This document shows positions 1 through 8,613 of a DNA stretch of 64,000 nucleotides, piece by piece. The stretch comes from Amycolatopsis orientalis DSM 40040 = KCTC 9412 (lineage in GTDB: Bacteria; Actinomycetota; Actinomycetes; Mycobacteriales; Pseudonocardiaceae): assembly GCF_000478275.1 (NCBI RefSeq), contig NZ_ASJB01000064.1:62001-126000 (forward strand), given 5' to 3'. Each line of letters begins with the position of its first letter. Position 1 is the stretch's first letter. Made by a program: the position numbers and the translations under genes. Below the pieces are notes generated by a model. The model was not told where the DNA came from. It saw nothing but the letters and a program-made list of their open reading frames with translations, and searched no databases.

Positions 1-361
1 TGATCGCGCCGTCGATCAGATGCGGCCCGAGGGTGGACAGCGCGTCGCGCTCGCGCTCCCGGGTGCCCAGCGTCTGTTCGATCAGGACGTTCCACTCGTG
101 CTCCTGCGCCGCCTGCAGCACCAGGCCCGCCAGCTCGCCGAAGTACGGGATGCTCAGCTCGGGCAGCATGAGCCCGAGGAACCCGGTGCGGCCGCGGCGC
201 AGGTTGCGGGCACCGAGATTGGGCCGGTAGCCGGTCGACGCCAGCGCCTCCTCGACGCGTTTGCGGTTTTCCGGCTTCACGAAGTCGTAGCCGTTGACCA
301 CGTTCGACACGGTCTTGACCGAGACGCCCGCGAGCTTGGCGACGTCCTTGAGCGTGGCCAC
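1..361 (-). CDS. LacI-family transcriptional repressor (partial, N-terminal part)
   Basis: The gene runs off the left edge, so only about the first 120 residues are present. The start is taken as GTG at 361, preceded by a purine-rich GGGGAACGAGG. The N-terminus VATLKDVAKLAGVSVKTVSN is the classic LacI helix-turn-helix, followed by the hinge region (to about residue 55) and the first strands of the periplasmic-binding-like effector domain (FLGLMLPELSIPYF). It diverges from the furanose transport operon that starts at 524, and a long inverted repeat at 423-453 lies between them. It is therefore very likely the sugar-responsive repressor of that operon. The effector is not visible from this fragment. 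Confidence 0.93.
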   Translation of the reverse strand, partial: MATLKDVAKLAGVSVKTVSNVVNGYDFVKPENRKRVEEALASTGYRPNLGARNLRRGRTGFLGLMLPELSIPYFGELAGLVLQAAQEHEWNVLIEQTLGTRERERDALSTLGPHLIDGAI

Positions 362-422
362 CCTCGTTCCCCTCTCCCGAGATCCGGCATGGATCCGGCA
401 CAGCCTAGCCGCGCGAACGGCG

Positions 423-453
423 GATTTACAACGTTGTACCAACGATGTAAATC
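423..453. promoter_or_regulatory. LacI-type operator between regulator and transport operon
   Basis: The stretch is a 31-bp near-perfect inverted repeat: GATTTACAACGTTG, TAC, then CAACGATGTAAATC, with one mismatch per arm. Inside the left arm is a perfect 12-bp palindrome, TACAACGTTGTA (427-438), with the central CG that LacI-family operators usually show. It is AT-rich compared with its surroundings and sits in the only intergenic gap between the divergent LacI gene and the ABC operon. Operator function is inferred from position and symmetry. Confidence 0.8.
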
Positions 454-523
454 TGGCATCGTCCCCTTGAGTGACATGGGTCACCGCCGATCCGTGCGCT
501 CGACCTTCCCCGAGGAGCGATCG

Positions 524-1591
524 ATGTCCCTGCCCATCCGCCGCACCCTGCTCCTGGTGACCGGCCTCGCGCTCGCGCTGACGGCCTGCACCAGCCGTGA
601 GAACCAGCAAACCGCCCCGTCGGGAGCGGGACCGGCCGCCTCGGCGGCGCCGAACCAGGCCGCCGGACCGGGATGCGCCCGCGAGAAGACCGGCTATCCG
701 CAGGTGGACGTGAAGAACGCGGTCATCGGCTTCTCCCAGTCGGAGAAGGAGGCGAACCCGTTCCGGATCGCCGAAACGCAGTCGATCAAGGACGAAGCCG
801 CGAAACTCGGTGTCCCGGCGGACAAGCTGCTGGTCACCAACGCGCAGAGCGATCTCAACAAGCAGGTCGGCGACATCAAGTCGTTGCTGGACCGGGGCGC
901 GCAGCTGCTCATCGTGGCACCGCTGAACTCCGACGGCCTCCAGCCCGCCCTCGACGCAGCGAAGGCCAAGAAGGTCCCGGTCATCACGATCGACCGCAAG
1001 GTGACTTCGCAGCCGTGCACCGACTACCTGACCTTCATCGGCTCGAACTTCGTCGAACAGGGCAAGCGCGCGGCGCGGGAGATGGTGAAGGCGACCGGCG
1101 GCACCGGCAAGGTCGCGATCCTGCTCGGCGCGTCGGGCAACAACGTGACCACCGACCGCACCAAGGGGTTCAAGGACGAGATCGCCGCGACCACGGGGAT
1201 CCAGATCGTCGCCGAGCAGACCGGGGAGTTCGACCGCTCCAAGGGCCAGGCCGTGATGGAGCAGCTCATCCAGAGCAACCCCGAGATCACCGCCGTCTAC
1301 GCGGAGAACGACGAGATGGGCATCGGCGCGGTCACCGCGCTCAAGGCCGCGGGCAAGGTGCCGGGCAAGGACGTCAAGATCGTCTCGATCGACGGCACCC
1401 GCAACGCCGTCCAGCTCCTCGCCGACGGCAGCTACAACGCGGTGATCGAGTCCAACCCGCGCTTCGGCCCGCTGGCCTTCTCGACGCTGCAGGACTTCGC
1501 CGCCGGCAAGGAGATCCCGCCGACCGTGGTGATCTCCGACGACCAGTACGACTCGGCGAACGCGGCCCAGAAGCTCGGGAACGCGTACTGA
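524..1591 (+). CDS. ytfQ: Furanose ABC transporter substrate-binding lipoprotein (YtfQ-like)
   Basis: A 355-residue extracellular sugar-binding protein of the periplasmic-binding type I fold. The start at 524 follows a GAGGAG ribosome site. The N-terminus is a lipoprotein signal ending in the lipobox LTAC (lipidated Cys about residue 22), followed by a Ser/Ala/Pro-rich linker. The body shares the pattern of E. coli YtfQ, the galactofuranose binder: an RSKGQAVMEQLIQ segment, YAENDEMGIGAV, GKDVKIVSIDGT and SNPRFGPLAF. It is the first gene of a five-gene operon (2-nt gap to the ATPase). Family assignment is by remembered motif similarity; substrate (galactofuranose, arabinofuranose or another furanose) is inferred. 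Confidence 0.88.
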   Translation: MSLPIRRTLLLVTGLALALTACTSRENQQTAPSGAGPAASAAPNQAAGPGCAREKTGYPQVDVKNAVIGFSQSEKEANPFRIAETQSIKDEAAKLGVPADKLLVTNAQSDLNKQVGDIKSLLDRGAQLLIVAPLNSDGLQPALDAAKAKKVPVITIDRKVTSQPCTDYLTFIGSNFVEQGKRAAREMVKATGGTGKVAILLGASGNNVTTDRTKGFKDEIAATTGIQIVAEQTGEFDRSKGQAVMEQLIQSNPEITAVYAENDEMGIGAVTALKAAGKVPGKDVKIVSIDGTRNAVQLLADGSYNAVIESNPRFGPLAFSTLQDFAAGKEIPPTVVISDDQYDSANAAQKLGNAY

Positions 1592-1593
1592 CA

Positions 1594-3069
1594 ATGGAAC
1601 CGGTACTCGATGTCGAAGGCGTGACGAAGACGTTCGCCGGGGTGCGCGCGCTCGACGACGTGTCGTTCGCGCTGCGGCCGGGCGAGGTGCACGCGCTGGT
1701 GGGGGAGAACGGCGCCGGGAAGTCGACGCTGATCAAGGTGCTCACCGGCGTGCACAGGCCGGATTCCGGCACGGTCCGGACGCGGGGCGCGATCTCCACG
1801 ATCTATCAGGAGGTCAACCTCATCCCGCTGATGAGCGTGGCGAGCAATGTGTATCTCGGCCGCGAGCCGAGGACGCGGTTCGGATTCGTCGACTGGGCGC
1901 GGATGAACTCCGACGCCGCGGCGCTGCTGGCGGACTACGGCATCGAAACCGACGTCCGCCGTCCACTCGGGACACTCGGCGTCGGTGCGCAGCAGATGGT
2001 GGCGCTGGCCCGCGCGGTGTCGGTCGACGCGGACGTCGTGATCATGGACGAGCCGACGTCCTCTTTGGAGCCCCGTGAGGTCGAGACGCTGTTCGAGGTC
2101 ATCGGCAGGCTGCACGAACGCGGGATCGCGATCGTGTACGTCAGCCACCGGATGGACGAGCTGTACCGGATCTGTGACCGGGTGACGGTGCTGCGGGACG
2201 GCAAGCGGGTCCACACCGGACCGCTCGCCGATCTGCCGCGGCTGGAACTGGTGTCGATGATGCTCGGCCGCAGCGTCGGCGACATCCGCTCGCACGGGGC
2301 GACGGCCTTCGAGGGCGACCACGAGGCGGGCCGGGAACCGGTGCTGCGCGCGGAGAACCTGTCCAGCGGCAACCGGCTCTCGGACGTCTCGGTGTCGATC
2401 AGGCCCGGCGAGATCGTGGGGCTCGCCGGGCTGCTCGGTTCGGGCCGGACCGAGACCGCGCGGGCGATCGTCGGCGACCTGCCGCTCTCGGGCGGCACCG
2501 TCCTCGTAGGCGGAAAGCCGGTGTCGCGCGGGAACGTGGCGGCCGCGATGCGCGCGGGGATCAGCATGCTCGCCGAGGACCGCAAGACCGAGGGGATCAT
2601 CCCGCATCTTTCGGTGCGGGAGAACATCGTGCTCGCCGCGTTGCCGAGGCTGTCCCGCTTCGGCCTGGTCAGCCGTGCCCGGCAGGACCGGATCGTCGAG
2701 ACGTTCATCCAGAGGCTGCGCATCAAGGTGTCCGGCCCGGATCAGAAGGTCGCCGAACTGTCCGGGGGCAACCAGCAGAAGGTGCTGCTCGCGAGGTGGC
2801 TGTGCACCGAACCCACGGTGTTGCTGCTCGACGAGCCGACGCGGGGTATCGACGTCGGCGCGAAGGCGGAGGTGCAGGCGCTCATCGACGAGCTCGCGAA
2901 GGACGGCCTGGCCGTCCTGCTGATCTCGTCGGAGATGGAGGAACTGCTCGACGGCGCCGACCGGCTGATCGTGCTCAAGGACGGCGCGGTGGTCGGGGAA
3001 CTGGCCGGGAACCAGCTGACGCAGGACCACGTGCTGGCGGCGATCGCCTCGGGTGGCGCGGATGACTAG
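1594..3069 (+). CDS. ytfR: Furanose ABC transporter, double ATPase (YtfR/RbsA-like)
   Basis: A 491-residue tandem ATP-binding protein of the CUT2 sugar family. The first half has Walker A GENGAGKST (residues 37-45) and Walker B VVIMDEPTSSL. Its signature is degenerate (LGVGAQQMVALARA). The second half has a degenerate P-loop (GLLGSGRTETAR), an intact LSGGNQQKVLLARWL signature and Walker B VLLLDEPTRGID. This asymmetry is normal for RbsA/YtfR-type ATPases. The ATG at 1594 lies 2 nt after the binding-protein stop, so translation is probably coupled. It powers import with the two permeases downstream. Confidence 0.95.
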   Translation: MEPVLDVEGVTKTFAGVRALDDVSFALRPGEVHALVGENGAGKSTLIKVLTGVHRPDSGTVRTRGAISTIYQEVNLIPLMSVASNVYLGREPRTRFGFVDWARMNSDAAALLADYGIETDVRRPLGTLGVGAQQMVALARAVSVDADVVIMDEPTSSLEPREVETLFEVIGRLHERGIAIVYVSHRMDELYRICDRVTVLRDGKRVHTGPLADLPRLELVSMMLGRSVGDIRSHGATAFEGDHEAGREPVLRAENLSSGNRLSDVSVSIRPGEIVGLAGLLGSGRTETARAIVGDLPLSGGTVLVGGKPVSRGNVAAAMRAGISMLAEDRKTEGIIPHLSVRENIVLAALPRLSRFGLVSRARQDRIVETFIQRLRIKVSGPDQKVAELSGGNQQKVLLARWLCTEPTVLLLDEPTRGIDVGAKAEVQALIDELAKDGLAVLLISSEMEELLDGADRLIVLKDGAVVGELAGNQLTQDHVLAAIASGGADD

Positions 3070-3103
3070 CACCCAGCGGAGAACAGAGGATCCGGGAAGC
3101 ACC

Positions 3104-4060
3104 ATGACGGACACGGCGAAGACGGTGGACCGGACCCGGGTCGCGCGCTGGCTGCAGGAGTACGGCGTGTACGTCGCCGTCGTCGCGCTGGTGCTGTTCA
3201 ACATCGCGTTCACGGCGAACTTCCTGACCGCCGGCAACTTCCGCACGCAGCTCGTCCAGGCCGCGCCGGTACTGGTGGTCGCGCTCGGGATGGCGCTGGT
3301 GATCGGCACCGAGGGCGTCGACCTGTCGGTGGGCGCGGTGATGGCGTTGTCGGCCGCGCTCGTCCCGCTGTACCTCGGCTACGGGACGTTGCCCGCCGTC
3401 GCCATCGCGCTCGCGGCGGGGCTGGCGGCGGGGGCGTTCAACGGCGTTCTCGTGGCCAGGGTCGGGATCCAGCCGATCGTCGCGACACTCGCCTTACTCG
3501 TGGGCGGGCGCGGCCTCGCGCTCGTTCTCGCCGACGGCCGGCTGATCCAGCTGCACGATGAGACCTTCCTGGCGCTCGGCACCGGCGAGGTGCTCGGGAT
3601 CCCGGTCAGCGTGCTCATCGCGGCGGTCCTCGCCGTGCTGGTGGCGGCACTGGTCGGGAAGACGGCGTTCGGCAGGCGGCTGGTCGCGATCGGCGGCAAC
3701 CGGCGGGCCAGCGTGCTCGCCGGATTGCCGGTCAACCGGGTCCTCATCGGCGTCTACGCGATCTGCGGACTGCTCGCGGCGCTGGCCGGGGTCCTCTCCA
3801 CGGCCCGGCTCGGCGCCGGTGATCCCGCGGACGCCGGACTGCTGATGGAACTGTCCGCGATCACGGCCGTCGTCGTCGGCGGCACCCCGCTGACCGGCGG
3901 CCGCGTCCGCATCCTCGGCACGGTGATGGGCGTCCTGCTCATGCAGCTCGTCCGCGCCACGCTCATCAAGCACAACCTGCCGGATTCGACCGCGCAGATG
4001 GTCCAGGCCGCGATCATCGTCGGCGCGGTGTACGTCGCACGGGAACGGAGCAGCCGATGA
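3104..4060 (+). CDS. ytfT: Furanose ABC transporter permease 1 (YtfT-like)
   Basis: A 318-residue integral membrane permease (BPD_transp_2 family) with eight to ten hydrophobic segments. It has the family hallmark GTEGVDLSVGAVMAL and a C-terminal SAITAVVVGGTPLTGGR block, matching the first permease of the YtfQRT-YjfF system. The ATG at 3104 is chosen because it follows GGGAAG at good spacing. An in-frame ATG at 3062 overlaps the ATPase stop and would add 14 residues; it cannot be excluded. The next permease begins at 4057, overlapping this stop by ATGA, which indicates translational coupling. Two different permease genes rather than one duplicated subunit is the signature layout of this transporter type. 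Confidence 0.9.
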   Translation: MTDTAKTVDRTRVARWLQEYGVYVAVVALVLFNIAFTANFLTAGNFRTQLVQAAPVLVVALGMALVIGTEGVDLSVGAVMALSAALVPLYLGYGTLPAVAIALAAGLAAGAFNGVLVARVGIQPIVATLALLVGGRGLALVLADGRLIQLHDETFLALGTGEVLGIPVSVLIAAVLAVLVAALVGKTAFGRRLVAIGGNRRASVLAGLPVNRVLIGVYAICGLLAALAGVLSTARLGAGDPADAGLLMELSAITAVVVGGTPLTGGRVRILGTVMGVLLMQLVRATLIKHNLPDSTAQMVQAAIIVGAVYVARERSSR

Positions 4061-5049
4061 CCGCGGCGCCCACGATGGCCGCCCAGGACTCCACCCGGCG
4101 CGAGCTGATGACCGGGGTCCTGCAGAAACAGGGCGCGGCGATCGCGCTGGTGCTCATGGTCGCCGTCGCGTGGCTGCTGTTCCCGCGCTTCGGCAGCCTG
4201 GACAACCTGCGCGACATCGCCCTGCAGAGCTCGTTCCTCGCGATCGTCGCGCTCGGGATGACGTTCGTGATCATCACCGGCGGGATCGACCTGTCGGTGG
4301 GGTCGGTCTACGCGCTCGGCGGGGTTCTTGCCGCCTATGGCTCGCAGTGGGGTTTTCTCGTCGCGCTGGTGCTACCGCTGGCGGTATGCGGCCTGATCGG
4401 GCTGATCAACGGACTCCTCGTCGCGAAAACCGGGATGGCGCCGTTCATCGTCACGCTGGCGACGCTGCTCTTCGCGCGCGGCCTGCTGCTCGCGATCACC
4501 ACCGAGGGCGCGACGACGTACAAGATCCCGGAGGGTGAGGCGTTCGTCGAACTCGGCCGCGGCACCCTTTTCGGCTTCGGCTATCCGGTGTTCATCGCGG
4601 CCGCGCTGTGCCTGCTCGGTGGGCTCCTGCTGCGGCGGACCCGGTTCGGGCAGTCGGTGTTCGCCACCGGCGGCTCGGAACAGTCGGCGAGGCTGATGGG
4701 ACTCCCGGTGGCGCGCACCAAGGTCACCGTCTACGTGCTGAGCGGTGTCCTTTCCGGCCTCGCGGGCGCGCTCACGGCGGCCTATCTGCAATCCGGTGTC
4801 ACGGTGATCGGGGTCGGCCTCGAACTGGACGCCATCTCCGTCGTCGTCATCGGCGGCACGCTGCTGACCGGCGGGATGGGCACGATTCTCGGAACGGTCA
4901 TCGGGGTGGGCATCCGAACGGTCATCCAGAACGTCATCAACCAGATAGGAACTCTCGACAGCAACTACCAATCGGTGGTCAGCGGTGCGTTCCTGCTGGT
5001 GGTCGTTGTGCTGCAGCGGTCGCTGGCGCGCACGACCGCCCGGAGATAG
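4057..5049 (+). CDS. yjfF: Furanose ABC transporter permease 2 (YjfF-like)
   Basis: A 330-residue membrane permease, the second membrane subunit. It resembles E. coli YjfF particularly well. Shared stretches include ALGMTFVIITGGIDLSVGSV and a C-terminal region of the form GVGLELDAISVVVIGGTLLT, then GGMGTILGT and NQIGTLDSNYQ. The ATG overlaps the stop of the first permease (ATGA). The glycosidase gene follows 9 nt after the stop, so it is in the same transcription unit. The gene symbol is given by family resemblance, not by a search. Confidence 0.9.
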   Translation: MTAAPTMAAQDSTRRELMTGVLQKQGAAIALVLMVAVAWLLFPRFGSLDNLRDIALQSSFLAIVALGMTFVIITGGIDLSVGSVYALGGVLAAYGSQWGFLVALVLPLAVCGLIGLINGLLVAKTGMAPFIVTLATLLFARGLLLAITTEGATTYKIPEGEAFVELGRGTLFGFGYPVFIAAALCLLGGLLLRRTRFGQSVFATGGSEQSARLMGLPVARTKVTVYVLSGVLSGLAGALTAAYLQSGVTVIGVGLELDAISVVVIGGTLLTGGMGTILGTVIGVGIRTVIQNVINQIGTLDSNYQSVVSGAFLLVVVVLQRSLARTTARR

Positions 5050-5058
5050 GGAGATCGC

Positions 5059-7782
5059 ATGCACCGAAGAACCGCGCGCGCCCTGAGCGTCGTGGCCGGT
5101 CTGCTGGCCGCCGCGACGACACTGGTGCCCGTCGCCCAGGCCGCTCCCGTCCCGCTCCCCACCCCGTGGACGGACCAGGTCTCGCCGTCGAACGCGCTGC
5201 CGGAGTACCCGCGTCCGCAGCTGGTCCGTTCGGAATGGCTCAACCTCAACGGAACCTGGGGGTTCACCGGAGCGCCGAACCTGAACTCGCCACCGATCGG
5301 CAGACCGCTGAGCGAGAACGTCCTCGTGCCTTACCCGATCGAGTCGATGCTTTCGGGGATCAAACGGCATGAGGACAACATGTTCTACCGCCGTACCTTC
5401 ACCGTTCCGTCCACATGGGACGGACGACGAGTGAAGCTCAACTTCGGCGCCGTCACCTGGGAGACCAGGGTCTGGGTCAACGGGACGTCGATCGGGAGCC
5501 ACACCGGCGGTTTCGACGCCTTCTCCTTCGACATCACCCCGGCGCTGAAGACGGGGGAGAACGAGATCGTCGTCGGCGTGGCGTCGCCGGTCGACGGCAG
5601 CCGGTACCCGATCGGGAAGCAGCGCAAGACGCCCGACGGCATCTTCTACACGGCGGCGTCCGGGATCTGGCAGACCGTCTGGCTGGAACCGGTCCGGGCC
5701 GAGCACATCACCCGGCTGGACACCACCCCCGACGTCCCCGGCGGCGCGCTCGATCTCGTCGTCCAGGGCACACCCGGGCAGCAGGCGACCGCCGAAGTGC
5801 TTTCGGGCGGCCAGGTGGTCGGCACCGCGAGTGGGACGGTGGGCTCGCATATCCGGGTCCCCGTGCCGAACGCGCGGCTGTGGTCACCGGACGACCCGTT
5901 CCTGTACGACCTGCGCGTACGGCTGCCCGGAGGCGACGTCGTCACCGGGTACTTCGGGATGCGGTCGCTGGGCAAGGCGATGGTCGGCGGCGTGATGCGC
6001 CCGCTGCTCAACGGGAAGTTCGTGTTCCAGCTGGGCACCCTCGACCAGGGCTACTGGCCGGACGGCATCTACACCGCGCCGACCGACGAGGCGCTGCGGT
6101 TCGACCTCGAACGCCAGAAGGCACTGGGCTTCAACATGGTCCGCAAGCACATCAAGGTCGAGCCCGCGCGCTGGTTCTACCACGCCGACCGGCTCGGGCT
6201 GATGGTCTGGCAGGACATGCCCGCGCTCGACGCCGTCGACGAGGTCCCGAACGGGCACGCGAACTACGAATCCGAACTGCGGCGGATGATCGAGCAGCAC
6301 AAGGGCATCACGTCGATCGTGCAGTGGGTCCCGTTCAACGAAGGCTGGGGCGAGTACGAAGCCGGGCGGATCGTCGACCTGGTCCGCTCGATCGACGGCA
6401 CGCGGCTGATCAACCACAACTCCGGCTCGAACTGCTGTGTGTCCGATCCGGATCCGGGCAACGGCGACGTGATCGACGACCACGCGTACCAGGTCTCCGC
6501 CGGGACCAGGCAACCCGACGCGCGACGGGTCGCGGTGCTGGGGGAGTACGGCGGACTCGGCAGGCAGGTGCCCGGGCACGAGTGGGAGCCGGGCAAGGGG
6601 TTCGCGTACGGCGCGCTGTACCCGGACGAGACGTCGCTGACGAACCGGTACGTGGAGATCACGAAGCAGGTCGGGCGGTTCGTGCACGGGCGCGGGCTTT
6701 CCGCGTCGGTCTACACCGAGCCGTACGACGTCGAAAACGAGGTCAACGGCTTCTACACCTACGACCGGCGCGTGCTGAAGATGACCGAGGCGCGGGTGCG
6801 CGAGATCAACCAGAAGGTGCTCGCCATCGCCAAGGGCACCGAGGTGGGCCGGGGTGAACTCGTGTCGCTGCGGGTCACCACGGCCGGGTACACGGATCGC
6901 TATCTGCGGCACCAGGACGGCTTCGTCCGCACTGACGTCCTCGGTGAGGGCAGCGCGGACTTCGGCAAGAAGGACGCGACGTTCTGGGCCCGGCAGGGGC
7001 TCGCGGACGCGTCGTGCCTGTCGTTCGAGTCGCGGAACTATCCCGGCCACTTCCTGCGGCACGCGTCGTCGCGGATCCGCAAGGACGCGAACGACGGTTC
7101 GGCCCTGTTCGCCGCGGACGCGACGTTCTGCGCGAGGGAAGGTGCGGGCGGTACGGCGCTGGAGTCGTTCAACCAGCGGGGCGCTTTCATCCGTCACTAC
7201 GCCGAGACCGTCTATCTCGCGCGTAGCGGCGGGGCGAATCCCTGGGACACGCCGTCGAGCTTCGCGGCGGACACGACGTGGGCGGCCTCGGTCCCGCTGT
7301 GGCGCAGCGGCGCCGATCTGCCGCTCGACCAGGCGCGGTCGTTCAGGGTGACCACCCCGGGCTTCACCGACCGCTACCTGCGGCATCGCGACGGTCTCGC
7401 ACGGACGGACGTCGTGAACGCGTCGAGTGCGGCGCTGTTGAAGGCGGACGCGACGTTCGTCGTCCGGCGCGGGCTCGCGGATCCGTCGTGCTACTCGCTG
7501 GAGGCACGGAACTATCCGGGCCGGTTCCTGCGGCACGCGGACTTCCGGGTGCGGCTCGGCGCCAACGACAACACCGACCTGTTCCGGAAGGACGCGACGT
7601 TCTGCGCCCAGCCGGGGTCCGGCGGGGTCCGGCTGGCGTCGGTCAACGAACTGGGCACGAACATGCGGCACTACGCCGAGGAGGTCTTCGTCGCCATCAG
7701 CGGCGGTGGTCACCCGTTCGACAACCCGGTGTCGTACGACCAGGACGTGACCTGGGCGGTCTCGGCGGCTTGGGCTCCGTAG
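5059..7782 (+). CDS. Secreted GH2 glycoside hydrolase with two AbfB furanose-binding domains
   Basis: A 907-residue exported enzyme. Residues 1-30 are a Sec/Tat-like signal ending near AQAAP. A GH2 sugar-binding jelly roll (about 45-215), an immunoglobulin-like domain and a TIM barrel follow. The likely acid/base is Glu428 in WVPFNEGWGEYE and the likely nucleophile Glu496 in VLGEYGG. After residue 600 there are two copies (about 600-740 and 760-905) of a domain with repeated DRYLRH and NYPGHFLRH / NYPGRFLRH units, characteristic of AbfB (CBM42), which binds arabinofuranose side chains. It is the last gene of the furanose importer operon, so it probably releases the imported sugar outside the cell. 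GH2 contains beta-galactofuranosidases as well as galactosidases and glucuronidases; the exact substrate is inferred. Confidence 0.9.
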   Translation: MHRRTARALSVVAGLLAAATTLVPVAQAAPVPLPTPWTDQVSPSNALPEYPRPQLVRSEWLNLNGTWGFTGAPNLNSPPIGRPLSENVLVPYPIESMLSGIKRHEDNMFYRRTFTVPSTWDGRRVKLNFGAVTWETRVWVNGTSIGSHTGGFDAFSFDITPALKTGENEIVVGVASPVDGSRYPIGKQRKTPDGIFYTAASGIWQTVWLEPVRAEHITRLDTTPDVPGGALDLVVQGTPGQQATAEVLSGGQVVGTASGTVGSHIRVPVPNARLWSPDDPFLYDLRVRLPGGDVVTGYFGMRSLGKAMVGGVMRPLLNGKFVFQLGTLDQGYWPDGIYTAPTDEALRFDLERQKALGFNMVRKHIKVEPARWFYHADRLGLMVWQDMPALDAVDEVPNGHANYESELRRMIEQHKGITSIVQWVPFNEGWGEYEAGRIVDLVRSIDGTRLINHNSGSNCCVSDPDPGNGDVIDDHAYQVSAGTRQPDARRVAVLGEYGGLGRQVPGHEWEPGKGFAYGALYPDETSLTNRYVEITKQVGRFVHGRGLSASVYTEPYDVENEVNGFYTYDRRVLKMTEARVREINQKVLAIAKGTEVGRGELVSLRVTTAGYTDRYLRHQDGFVRTDVLGEGSADFGKKDATFWARQGLADASCLSFESRNYPGHFLRHASSRIRKDANDGSALFAADATFCAREGAGGTALESFNQRGAFIRHYAETVYLARSGGANPWDTPSSFAADTTWAASVPLWRSGADLPLDQARSFRVTTPGFTDRYLRHRDGLARTDVVNASSAALLKADATFVVRRGLADPSCYSLEARNYPGRFLRHADFRVRLGANDNTDLFRKDATFCAQPGSGGVRLASVNELGTNMRHYAEEVFVAISGGGHPFDNPVSYDQDVTWAVSAAWAP

Positions 7783-7786
7783 CAGC

Positions 7787-7832
7787 CTCGTGAGTGGTAA
7801 TGACGGTTCTAACCGTCATTACCACTCACGAG
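7787..7832. repeat. 46-bp perfect palindrome, copy 1 of 8
   Basis: The left arm is CTCGTGAGTGGTAATGACGG then TT, the centre CT, and the right arm the exact reverse complement (22+2+22). It begins 5 nt after the glycosidase stop codon. No T-tract follows it. Position suggests a transcription terminator for the transport operon; it belongs to the repeat family described in the findings. Confidence 0.95.
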
Positions 7833-7863
7833 ACCGAGGGGGACCCCCGGTAACCTTGCGTCC

Positions 7864-8613
7864 ATGACCGGCCCGGACGTACCTCCCTCGTTCAAACTCG
7901 CGTACGTCCCCGGCGTGACGCCCTCGAAGTGGGTCCGGATCTGGAACGAGCGGTCGCCCGGCGTGCCGCTCGACCTCGTCCAGACGACCGCCGCGGAGGC
8001 CGCGGCGCTGGTCCGGGGCCGTGAGGTGGACGCCGTCCTGCTGCGGCTCCCGATCGACCGCACCGGCCTGCACGCGATCCCGCTCTACACCGAGACCACG
8101 GTCGTCGTCGTCCCCAAGGACCACGTGGTCGCCGCCGCCGACGAGGTCACCGTCGACGACATCGCCGACGACGTCGTGCTGCACCCGCTCGACGACACGC
8201 TGGACTGGGAGCGGCCGCCCGGGAAACCGGCGCTGGACCGCCCGGCCACCACAGCGGACGCCATCGAGCTGGTCGCCGCCGGGGTCGGGCTCCTCGTCGT
8301 CCCGCAGTCACTGGCCCGGCTGCATCACCGCCGCGACCTGACCTATCGCCCGATCTCCGGGACGCCCGAGTCCGGCGTCGCGCTGTCCTGGCCGGAGGAC
8401 GAGACCACCGACCTGATGGAACAGTTCATCGGGATCGTCCGTGGCCGGACCGTCAACAGCACCCGGGGACGGCAGCAGACCCCGGAAAAGCAGGCTCAAG
8501 ACAAGCAGAAGCAGGCCCCGGCGAAGAGCAAACGCCCCCAGCCCGGGGCCCGGAAGCCGCCGCCCGGCCGGCGCGGCGCTCCCAAAGGCGGGAAGCGCCG
8601 CCGAAGAGGTTAG
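7864..8613 (+). CDS. LysR-type substrate-binding domain protein without HTH, basic C-terminal tail
   Basis: A 249-residue protein consisting of a LysR effector-binding domain (about residues 8-195). Typical strands are present (FKLAYVPGVTPSKWVRIW, VDAVLLRLPIDRTGLHAIPLY, ETTVVVVPKDHVV, ELVAAGVGLLVVPQSLA). There is no N-terminal winged helix. The last 50 residues are a Lys/Arg/Pro/Gln-rich low-complexity tail ending in GGKRRRRG, which could contact nucleic acid. It is convergent with the DUF5997 gene, their stop codons overlapping by 4 bp (TTAG). The two may form a functional pair, but the role is unknown. Confidence 0.85.
   Translation: MTGPDVPPSFKLAYVPGVTPSKWVRIWNERSPGVPLDLVQTTAAEAAALVRGREVDAVLLRLPIDRTGLHAIPLYTETTVVVVPKDHVVAAADEVTVDDIADDVVLHPLDDTLDWERPPGKPALDRPATTADAIELVAAGVGLLVVPQSLARLHHRRDLTYRPISGTPESGVALSWPEDETTDLMEQFIGIVRGRTVNSTRGRQQTPEKQAQDKQKQAPAKSKRPQPGARKPPPGRRGAPKGGKRRRRG

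Noticed and set aside
1432-3309. Long minus-strand ORFs opposite the ABC operon, the GH2 gene (5884-7713) and the LuxR regulator (56291-58540)
   Set aside because: They are antisense shadows of well-supported genes in GC-rich DNA, with Arg/Pro/Gly/His-rich composition and no recognisable domains.
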